DNA of 64,000 nucleotides from Escarpia spicata (taxonomy: Eukaryota; Annelida; Polychaeta; Sabellida; Siboglinidae). A program made the position numbers and the translations under genes. The notes beneath the pieces are model-generated. The model was not told where the DNA came from, ran no database searches, and saw nothing but the letters and a program-made list of their open reading frames with translations. Location: NCBI GenBank assembly GCA_963995525.1, contig OZ023205.1:52322214-52386213 (forward strand), given 5' to 3'. Of this stretch, positions 10,901 to 22,900 are shown in pieces (the stretch's first letter is position 1; each line of letters opens with the position of its first letter).

Positions 10901-13900
10901 AGCAACATTGGGGGAACCTCACAGGTGCTTTGTTTGTGACAGGTGCTTTGTTTGTGACAGGTGCTTTGTTTGTGTTGTTATTATTGTAATTAGTGTTGTT
11001 GATGTTTCTATTGTTGTTGTTGTAGTAATATCTAATTGGTTATTATTAATGCTGTTTTGGTAGTAGTAGTACTAGTAATTATTACTTTGTCATTTCTGCT
11101 GAGCATTAGATGTTGTTGTTTCAGTAACTATTGTTGTTGTTGCTCAAGTTAAGTCCTGGAACAATCCTTTGGCTTCCATAAGCTTTTCTGCATGACTTGT
11201 TTGATTTCACTTTATTCAGGTGCTTTGTTGTTGTTTACCTTCACGGCTATATATCTGCATGCCTGCTCTGCCTCTGAGGATTTTGTTTGGCCTTCCCCTT
11301 GGCTATGCAATGTTTCGATATCAAGCAGCAGCTCTTTATCTCTGTTGTCCAGTGACTTCTGCCTTTTTTGTGATGTCCATGTGTCGACCTTGACATTGTC
11401 TCATGCCCGAATCTTGTGATTTTCGATCGATGTTGGGGGTCATACCATAGCCGTGATTGGTTCAAGACGTGAACATGGAAATTCAGTTGTTGATGCTGTA
11501 TGTGTGTGCCGCGGCTTGACCTTGAGACGACCTGCACAACCTTGCATCTCTTGTCTTCTCTTGGCAGACTTTCGGAACACTCGAAGCTTTTGTTCACGAG
11601 TCTAGGCAGCGGCCTGATCCAGAACTTGAAGTTTCGAGACACGTGGGTCATGATTGGCCAGAGTGGAATAACGGGGTTCAGTGATATAGAACAGGTGACA
11701 CCCTCTGTCTTCTAGGCATGCGTACAAGATCATGTTGTTGTTCCAATCAAAGTTGAATTCTCGTGTGAAGCAGTGATACAATTATTTATAAGTTTTTATC
11801 GCCTCGCCAAAATTGCTGAACATGATCAAAATTGTGAAAGGATTCCGTAAATAAAGAAAATCTTTAAAATTGGAAGAATGTAACAAGGAAATTGTTGCAT
11901 TTATGTGGAAGAGTTTACGTGCTAATTGTGATACTTTGCTGTGGGATAATTATGTTGAGGCAATAATGTTGGAACTGCTAGTAGAAGTTTTACATGGATG
12001 CCAACTAACATTTGTCACTTTCCACAAGTAAATAAATGAAATGTGTTGTTTATTTGTCGCCAGTGTGTCTGGTGGTGTGTTTGCCGGCTGTGTGTTATCT
12101 AACGTGTTTGTCAGCGTTGTGCTTGTTGGAAGTGTGTATAAATTGGTGTTTGTCTGAGGTGTGTTTTCTGGTGTGTTTGCCGGAAGTGTGTTTACATGTG
12201 TGTTTGTCTGAGGTGTGTTTGCCGGAAGTGTGTTTACATGTGTGTTTGTCTGAGCTGCATCTACTGGCTTCCCGTTTTGAACACATTTTGTTTCTGTTAT
12301 TTCCACTTTCTGCAAGTTTCTGATTTATGAACCCTCCTTTATCTCTCCATATAGCTTATGTATTTTGAAGATCTTTTTTACCCATTTATGAGACGACTCC
12401 TTACATTGCATACTCTTAAGACATCCAGACTGGTCCAGTCGTTGCTAAATGTGAAAAGACAACCTGCAATCTTTGTGTTGACCAGTTTGTTTCGTTATTG
12501 TGCTCTTGTGGTTTCTTATCTCTCACATGTAGTAGCTGTAGCTTCAGTTTGTCTTCCTTTTGCAAGCTAACAAAGGTTAGTCCACTAATGTTCCGGGCGT
12601 TATTATAACCAGTTAAAACTGACAGAGTTTCTCAAGGCTTGACAGGAACTAACCCTGTGGCTTTCCTGTTTAGAATGATTTTGTGTGTTAATACTGTTCA
12701 CTACGCTAACATTTGTCTGTCACGGAATGAATGTACAATGATTTTAACTGCTTAAAATGAGGCTGTCTGTTCCTGGAATCAGCCATGGGTGATAATTCTG
12801 TCCAGGAAGTTCACCGAGTCAGTTGTATTTCATCCATATTGTGGCCAGGAGTGCGGGAAACAGCCAACTTCAAAGATACTTCCTGGTTGGGAGGCATGGT
12901 TCAGCAATAAGTGCCAGTACTGGCTGTTTAGAATTTGAACATTTTGTTTTCAGTTTGACACGATATTAAGATTGCAAACACAAGCAGTGCAGCCTCTATG
13001 AATGCCTTTGTGAATGAAACTAAAATCACGCCATGCTGAATTCACGCTGACACTGTGCCTTTTTGCAGATTGAGTTTGCTGGGCCGAGCAGCAAGTTTCC
13101 CATCCCCATTGATATAAAGCTGTGTGTCCCTGTCAAACGTGAGTCTCAGTGTTACCCAGTTTCAGATGTCACTGCAGAGTCAGACCACAAATTATTTTGC
13201 ATTTCAAATTTTGGACTTTTGGAGTACCGTAATGACGATGTATTCGGACACTTTATGTTTCTAAACATAACAAAATTCTACAAAATAAATTTTGTTGTGT
13301 ACCTTAAGTTTCCCAACACCTGTAAAAATGATTTTTCTATATTCAGGACTACCTAATCAGACACCAGTTATTATTGATTTTTTATAAAGTACAACTTCTC
13401 ATTGATTACATTACAAAGGAATATCTCAGCTCAGGAATTGTAAGGAATATATTTGCACGTGTCATCCTCACGCGTCGACAAACTTTGGCAGAACGGGTGT
13501 ATTCACAGTGCGGTTTCCGGTATGGCAGAGGAACTGTAGATATGATCATCTGTGTACGACAACTACAAGAGAAAGCAAAGGAGCAACATATGCCACACCA
13601 GGTAGTCTTTGTGGATCTCACAAAAGTCTCTGATTATGTAAACAGAGAAGCTATCTTCACGGTCCTGAAGAACGTTGGGTGTCCGCCAGTACTACTCCGT
13701 CTTATCCAAGCCTTCCACAACAACATGCAAGGTGCAGTTCAGGCTGATGGATCTGTATCTGAGCTCTTCCACAACAACATGCAAGGCACAGTTCAGGCTG
13801 ATGGATCTGTATCTGAGCCCTTCCACAACAACACGCAAGGTGCAGTTCAGGCTGATGGATCTGTATCTGAGCCCTTCCACAACAACATGCAAGGTACAGT

Positions 13901-16900
13901 TCAGGCTGATGGATCTGTATCTGAGCCCTTCCACAACAACATGCAAGGTACAGTTCAGGCTGATGGATCTGTATCTAAGCCCTTCCACAACAACATGCAA
14001 GGTGCAGTTCAGGCTGATGGATCTGTATCTGAGCCCTTCCACAACAACATGCAAGGTACAGTTCAGGCTGATGGATCTGTATCTGAGCCCTTCCACAACA
14101 ACATGCAAGGTGCAGTTCAGGCTGATGGATCTGTATCTGAGCCCTTCCACAACAACATGCAAGGTGCAGTTCAGGCTGATGGATCTGTATCTGAGCCCTT
14201 CCACAACAACATGCAAGGTACAGTTCAGGCTGATGGATCTGTATCTGAGCCCTTCCACAACAACATGCAAGGTACAGTTCAGGCTGATGGATCTGTATCT
14301 GAGCCCTTCCACAACAACATGCAAGGTACAGTTCAGGCTGATGGATCTGTATCTGAGCCCTTCCACAACAACATGCAAGGTGCAGTTCAGGCTGATGGAT
14401 CTGTATCTGAGCCCTTCCACAACAACATGCAAGGTACAGTTCAGGCTGATGGATCTGTATCTGAGCCCTTCCACAACAACATGCAAGGTGCAGTTCAGGC
14501 TGATGGATCTGTATCTGAGCCCTTCCACAACAACATGCAAGGTACAGTTCAGGCTGATGGATCTGTATCTGAGCCCTTCCACAACAACATGCAAGGTGCA
14601 GTTCAGGCTGATGGATCTGTATCTGAGCCCTTCCACAACAACATGCAAGGTACAGTTCAGGCTGATGGATCTGTATCTAAGCCCTTCCACAACAACATGC
14701 AAGGTACAGTTCAGGCTGATGGATCTGTATCTGAGCCCTTCCACAACAACATGCAAGGTGCAGTTCAGGCTGATGGATCTGTATCTAAGCCCTTCCACAA
14801 CAACATGCAAGGTACAGTTCAGGCTGGTGGATCTGTATCTGAGCCCTTCCACAACAACATGCAAGGTACAGTTCAGGCTGATGGATCTGTATCTGAGCCC
14901 TTCCACAATAACATGCAAGGTGCAGTTCAGGCTGATGGATCTGTATCTGAGCCCTTCCACAACAACATGCAAGGTGCAGTTCAGGCTGATGGATCTGTAT
15001 CTGAGCCCTTCCACAACAACATGCAAGGTGCAGTTCAGGCTGATGGATCTGTATCTGAGCCCTTCCACAACAACATGCAAGGTACAGTTCAGGCTGATGG
15101 ATCTGTATCTGAGCCCTTCCACAACAACATGCAAGGTGCAGTTCAGGCTGATGGATCTGTATCTGAGCCCTTCCACAACAACATGCAAGGTACAGTTCAG
15201 GCTGATGGATCTGTATCTGAGCCCTTCCACAACAACATGCAAGGTACAGTTCAGGCTGATGGATCTGTATCTGAGCCCTTCCACAACAACATGCAAGGTA
15301 CAGTTCAGGCTGATGGATCTGTATCTAAGCCCTTCCACAACAACATGCAAGGTGCAGTTCAGGCTGATGGATCTGTATCTGAGCCCTTCCACAACAACAT
15401 GCAAGGTACAGTTCAGGCTGATGGATCTGTATCTGAGCCCTTCCACAACAACATGCAAGGTGCAGTTCAGGCTGATGGATCTGTATCTGAGCCCTTCCAC
15501 AACAACATGCAAGGTGCAGTTCAGGCTGATGGATCTGTATCTGAGCCCTTCCACAACAACATGCAAGGTACAGTTCAGGCTGATGGATCTGTATCTGAGC
15601 CCTTCCACAACAACATGCAAGGTGCAGTTCAGGCTGATGGATCTGTATCTGAGCCCTTCCACAACAACATGCAAGGTACAGTTCAGGCTGATGGATCTGT
15701 ATCTGAGCCCTTCCACAACAACATGCAAGGTGCAGTTCAGGCTGATGGATCTGTATCTGAGCCCTTCCACAACAACATGCAAGGTACAGTTCAGGCTGAT
15801 GGATCTGTATCTGAGCCCTTCCACAACAACATGCAAGGTGCAGTTCAGGCTGATGGATCTGTATCTGAGCCCTTCCACAACAACATGCAAGGTGCAGTTC
15901 AGGCTGATGGATCTGTATCTGAGCCCTTCCACAACAACATGCAAGGTACAGTTCAGGCTGATGGATCTGTATCTGAGCCCTTCCACAACAACATGCAAGG
16001 TGCAGTTCAGGCTGATGGATCTGTATCTGAGCCCTTCCACAACAACATGCAAGGTACAGTTCAGGCTGGTGGATCTGTATCTGAGCCCTTCCACAACAAC
16101 ATGCAAGATACAGTTCAGGCTGATGGATCTGTATCTGAGCCATTTTCCATCAAAAATGGTGTGAAGCAGGGATGCGCTTTTTGGAATATTTCTCTCCATT
16201 CTACGCAAAGAAATTATGCAAAATGCCAACATTGCTCATCCTGGAGTGGGTCTGAGGACCAGACTTGACGCAAACATCTACTCAACGTCATGTTTGAAAG
16301 CCAAGACAAAAACAACAGCACTACTACTAAGCTTGAACAGCATCACAAATACTTGCACAGCTTTTGGCCTCAAAATCAACATCAAAAAGACTCACCATGA
16401 GCCATGGGAATCAAGAAGCCAGAATCGCTGTTAATGATGAACCCATCGAAACTGTGGATAATTTCTCCTACTTACACTATAATGTCTAAAAACTTTACAC
16501 TTGACAAAGAATTGAACACAAGACTTGGCAAAGCAGCAACATCTTTTGGAAGACTCACGAATCGTGTCTGATCTAACAAGAGCCTAACATTGCACACCAA
16601 GCTGAAAGTGTACCATGCTTGTGTTGTCAGCATTTTATTGCATGGTTCAGAGACATGGACAAAGTACCGCAAACAAGAATGGAAACTCAACAGTTTTCAT
16701 CTTCGTTGTCTGCGAACTATCCTTGGCATAAAATGGCAGGACAAAATTACTAATCTTGAGATCCTGCAGCGCTGCCAAGTCAACGCCACTAAGCAACATC
16801 CTCAAACACAGATGCCTACGATGGCTTGGACACGTACAGTGTATGCCCATTTACCGCCTCCCAAAGGCCATCCTCTATGGGGAGTTGACTGAGGGCAAAC

Positions 16901-19900
16901 GTCCAGTAGGCAGACACAAATTAAGATTCAAAGATGTGGTAAAGAGAGATCTAAAAGCCTGCTGCATCGACCCTCTACACTGGCAGACTTTTGCTGAGGA
17001 CAGAGTCGTCTGCCGAGCCTGTCTCACTGGTGGTTCAGCAAATGACATTGAAGCATACCAGATAAACCAGGAAACAAGCGTGCGAGAGATCATGCCAGAA
17101 ATCCATGTCAACCTACCTGATGCAGCTACAGCAAGCACTGTCTCTCGAGACAGAAGCTGGCCTCTACTATACTACTACAACTATTTTTCTATACATTATG
17201 TTTTTTGTTGAGAATGAGAATTTAGTTATATTTAGTTTGGCACTGTAAGTGGTAGTTAAAGGAGAATATTGACCTGTTCGGAGATTGGTTCATTTTGGCT
17301 CTATGCGAAATATCTTGGGTAAAATTGCATTTATCTGCATAGCACGAACGTCAATCTAAGCGTAGCCACTACCCGAAAACGCCCATATAACCAATATGCC
17401 ATATCTCTGTTAATATTGAACATATAACCAAATTTTGAGTACTGATTAGAAAAATGAAGGGCATATGATATTTGAAATATGGGCTCATTTGCTTGTGTAA
17501 TACCACGGCAATGAACGCTTCAAGTGAGACAGATTTTCACATTCTTGAAAATTATTCTGATCTAACAACTGTATGTGTGATGATGCAACTGTCAAGAATC
17601 ATCAGCTAGAATGCTCCTCTGTCAGATAAGGTGGTTTTGGGCAAGGATATCTGACTTCAGTGACTGTTGTTCAGGTTTGAGCATTTTTCAAGACGCCTAA
17701 AGTCCCCTCACAACAGTCTTTGCAGTCAAACTTTCTTGCCCAAAACCACCTTATCTGACAGAGGAGCATTCTAGCTAATGATTCTTGACAACTGCATGAT
17801 CACATATACAGTTGTTAGCTCAGAATAATTTTCAAGGATGCATGCCCCTCTATCACACTAGAAAGGCTCATTGTCATGGCACTGCACAAGCAAATGAGCC
17901 CATATTCCACACATCATGTACTATTCATTTAACCAATTAGTACTACAAATTTGGCTAAGATATGTTCAATATTAACAGAGATATGACCTATGGCCGTTTT
18001 CGGGTAGTGGCTACCCTTAACCAAACAGCAACACGAACAGCTGTGATGACTGCAGCGTACGTGAGTTTGATATAAAACAGGCAAAACACAATTACTTTAA
18101 ATAAATCGACAGTGTAATCACAATGCAAACAAACAGTTTTTAGACATTCCTCTGTTTATATTTACATTTTGAAAACAATTCTCAATTCCATGTTTGCACA
18201 TGCGCAGTCGCAAAAACTAGCGATACCTGAACAGCTCAATTGTATGTGTAGTCATAGTTTGTTATTACTTTACCTTTGTTGGATCTTGGTTATTTCAGTG
18301 AAGGGTTCTCAGATCCGCCCTGACCCTCTGGCCAACAAGAACAAGGAACGGCGAGCCTTCTGCAACATGTTCGATGGCTACGGCAGCTTCTGTGAAAGTA
18401 TGTTTCATTCCCTGTAGATTTCTGACTTCAGTGTGTTTCAATGAGCTGTCTGCAACATGTATACGATGGTTATGGCAGCTTCTGTGAAAGTATGTTTCAT
18501 TCCCTGTAGATTTCTTACTTCAGTGTGTTTCAGTGAGCTGTCTGCAACATGTATACGATGGTTATGGCAGCTTCTGTGAAAGTATGTTTAATTCCCTGTA
18601 GATTTCTTACTTCAGTGTGTTTCAATGAGCTGTCTGCAACATGTATACGATGGTTATGGCAGCTTCTGTGAAAGTATGTTTAATTCCCTGCAGATTTCTT
18701 ATGTCAGTGACTTTTAATGAAACATATTTTTCTGAAATTTAAGTGTTTCGGTACGAAGCAGTTTGTTTACATGGCAGCCTCAGGCCTGATTACACTTGAA
18801 ATGAATGTGTGGATCACGTGAGACGTCATCATGTCTCGGAATTATCCAAGGTTACTTTTCAGGGATTAGAGTGACATCTCGGTGATTTTTATAAATGTAG
18901 AACTGTTGAATTCAAAAGTTGTTTCTGTTTTGTTAAAACATATGGTAAGTGTGTAGGAATACATTACTAGGATAGTTTATACTGTGTAATACATTTAGCA
19001 TTTCATTAGACTCGTACCAACATCAGAATTGGTTGCACTCATAGAAGCCACCAACTCTTGTTTCTAACAAAATCTTTTATACATTTTACATGTGCTCGCT
19101 AATAATGTTGCTAGATAATTATTGGCACGTTTGTTGTATATTTTCAGCCCAACACATTGATGAGGCACTAACCCCATCACCACTGGTTGAGAAGAACATG
19201 GAAAACCATGCCATATTCAAAGTTCCCATTATCATAATACCGGGTGAGTCAATGTGTGATGATAACAATAAAGTATTTAGGTGTTAAGTTGGTTTATATG
19301 ATGGAAACAAAACATTGTTGGTAAGATAATCTTGTGGTAAAATGTCGTAGACCGTGTATGCCATGTAGCTCTCAATATACAATACGCGAGTGCTAAAATT
19401 CTGGTGTGTGCATTATTTCCTCATAACTCCACAAGCTGTCAAGGGAAGGTGGACACACAAACTGCTGACATGCACCTGCATCTCTACATCATGCAATAGG
19501 CAGCAGAGACAGATTCATCACTCTACTAAACCATCCAAAATTCGATGAGAAAAGACGACACACACAAAGGACACAAACCACGTCTTCAGACAGCCTTCTT
19601 CCCACTTCTGTAGTACAGGACAACATTTACAGATGTCTCGTTTACTTGAGCAGTGCTAAATAGGCAATCATCGAGTCAGTGAGAGGATATCATTAAGCCT
19701 TGCAAGTTGTCGTCTGTGCTCAATCATTGCTGACAATTCAAACTTTGCTAACGGCTAATGTAAAGCCCTAATGACATCTATGAAAGCCGCTACCAGCATT
19801 GTAATAGTGCCACCTAATGTGTAAATGTATAATTCACTGTTATTTATCTAGAAAATATCTGAAAGGTGGCACCAGCACCGTCCTTTGAATTATTAAAGTG

Positions 19901-22900
19901 CATTCCTCCTCAAAATCAGGTTTCACTTGTATAAACAGGGAGGTGCGCATATATTAGATAGCATGCAAGTATTGGGGGATAAAACCATTCTGTGAATTAT
20001 TCACAAGGTGCTAGTTTTACTAGACTTTGTTAGTATTGTACTCAACTATAGAATGACACACAATACTTTTCTGTGTGAAATATCCGGCCATTTAAGGTAG
20101 CCAGTAGTTGACGTTGTTTGTTGCCCGCAGGCCTCAATCACAACGCAGTGAGGATGCAGCTCGAGACAACGTTGTTGAACCCTGGACTCAACCCAAGCAT
20201 GGTCACTGTACGTAGTTACTTGCCCTCCTCTTATCCTTCCTCCCTTTCAATGGTTGTGATATAGTACATACATCAATCAAGACTGTTATGTGAAACTAGC
20301 AGCAGTCGGATCATAAATACATTCGATACAAATGAGATTTCCGGTGTTTACTCCGAAGCCGACCCCACTGTGTAAACAGTAGCCGCGGTAGACTGTTTGT
20401 GTATAAATTACAATTTATGATGTACTGTAATGACTATGTATTCGCACACTATGTTCTCGGACACCTTAAAAATATATTTAAAAAATAATGTTTATACTGT
20501 GTGCTTTCAGACGGAATTTCTTTTTATGTCCCAGTACTGGCAGTACATACATTCAGTGTACAAAAATACTGTTTGGACAAAAAAAATTATTTTGGTGTAC
20601 TGTATGTTTTCGGACAGCTAATAATTTAATTATTTTAGGTGTCCCAATGTGTACAGTCACTAAGGTAGTTATGGGTGTGTCACTAGTTGTTCTTGTGACA
20701 GATTTGTTGCATACTGTGGCTGAATGTTATCTGTCATCCACTGAACGTGTTCGTTGCCAGGTGATGTGTGACCAGACGTTCACTGAACAGTGCACTTTGG
20801 CACGCGTCGTGCATTGAACAAATTTATTACAAAAGAACGAGCACGAAAAAAGGAAAGATGAATAGAACAGAGAAATAGATACGCTGTGAAATATGCACCT
20901 ACATGTAGTGTCCGTTGATGTATGTACCAGGTGATGTGTGACCAGAAGTTCACTGAACCGTGCACTTTGGCACGAGTCTTCCACTTCAACACCTACAACC
21001 TCACCAGCAGCACAAAGTACATCTGTGAGTCGGTCTTCTGTTTTATCATATTGCACCTTCACTAATTGCATACAGCTAAAACTGGAAGACATGGAGGCAG
21101 AGTAGAGCACACAATTGGACATGCATGACTGCTGCCGATTATTTGTGCTGCTCGGACAGTCATCAAGTGTGATCGTGCCAGAATGCATTATCTCGAAGGT
21201 GCAATTTGGTGTTCATTTCATGCGTGTTGTTTTTAGCTTATGCAGAGTTGTGGGTGATGTTCTCTATTGTTGCAATTGGATGTCGCACTGTTTTACAACA
21301 GTTTAAATGTTTGTCTACTGTTCGTCTGTACACGACGACATAAACGATAGTTTCATCATCATGGCAGCAATCGTTTATAATGAGATTGTGTCGTGACGAG
21401 AAGAAATAGTGCAGCCGTAATTGAAAAATTTATATGAAATCTACGCGCCTGTTTTGGACAAAGTGTTGATCTTTATCAACGTCGTCCATTGGCTCTGGCT
21501 AGTGTTGACAGCTGTATGTACCCAATGACATGGTCGATATCCATAAAAATATAATTGTCAAATTGTACCAAAATAATTGTTCATTAAAACATTTGACCAG
21601 TAAAGAACTAAAACGATTGCATCTACTCATCAGTGATGTAATAAAGATAATTGTTTATTTACTAATGCTTATATCTTTGGGCCATTCTTGATAAGGCAGC
21701 TGGCCTGGAGTTGTTTTTGACATATTTTGAAAAGCACTTCTGAAGTGCTTATACTTTATAAATATGTATATAAATTTTTATATTTTGCAGTTCAAACAGA
21801 GAAAGCCCTGGAGAAGGTGTGGGAGCTATATCCGAAAGCGGTAAGTGCATTATAAGAGTTTCCAGTGGATGCCTCCAGAAGGTGGTGCCATCTAGTGGAT
21901 TAACGTTACTGGCAAGCAATTTATGCATCTACCACCTCTGAGCAAAAGGACACCAGAACATTGTAAATACTGATAATTTATAACAGAATAACGCAACTCA
22001 TTTCATAAATGCATCAAATTTATTATGGTAAAATGGGAAAGTCCGGCCAGATCTCTTTGGGGCCAGCTGTGACAGCCTGAGAACAGGATGCAAGACCTGG
22101 ATATTTCACATGACCGGACGTGATCCTGGGTCAGTTACTTGATCATGTGACTGCGGACCAGAATCCTGGGTCTGCATCCCTCTTGGTGTTTAGGCAAATC
22201 GATTTTCAGTAAATCATCTAACAGATGCAGAATAAAATTAATTCCCTAATTGTGGTGTGCTATCCAACAGATCGCTTGCGATAGCCAGTCAAAAATTGTG
22301 TGATTTGAACGGCTGCCAAAAACCAGCCTACCTGGTAGTATAGAAAAATATTCTCCATTTCACTTAACTCCATATAAATACCACAGTGACGGGTGGATTG
22401 GAATCTGCTTAAATGCATCCACTATGTCCGTCTTATATAACCAGGATCCTTGACCCCTATCACGGATCCCCTGTATAGCATCATCTAATTTGACATAGGA
22501 CAAAGAGTAATCTTCCTTGTTGATCAACTGATTTAAACTAGTATGTTCGTCACTGTTATGTGGGGCTGACAAGTCAACACGAATAATTCCCGGGTGCTTC
22601 CATGTTTATGCCCGCAGCAAATGTTAACCTTTAATCTCATTGGCAGAAAATCACCATTAAAATATTCACTGCGTGGTGTAAACGAAGGACCGGAAATTGT
22701 GTGACGCCGAGTTCGACTACAAAACCGCGTCGTGGTTGGCGCAATTTAGCCACGGAAATCACCAACATTTCTAAATTTTGGTGTGCCCTAACCCTTGAAA
22801 AACAGAATACAGATTTCTACAGAATTTAAAGTCAAAAATACAGATTTTAACCACTTATTCTCTGCCAGCCAGTGGGTCAATTCCGTTTTGTCCATTCCAA

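Noticed and set aside
11568..11694. A third complete ILEI domain
   Set aside because: Only one of the five exons of a domain is present; size and phase identity with exon 9a fit an alternative exon better.
13675..16232. Frames of 829 and 846 codons on both strands
   Set aside because: Out-of-frame readings of the 54-bp array inside the LINE; only the frame giving FHNNMQG...VQADGS continues the reverse transcriptase.
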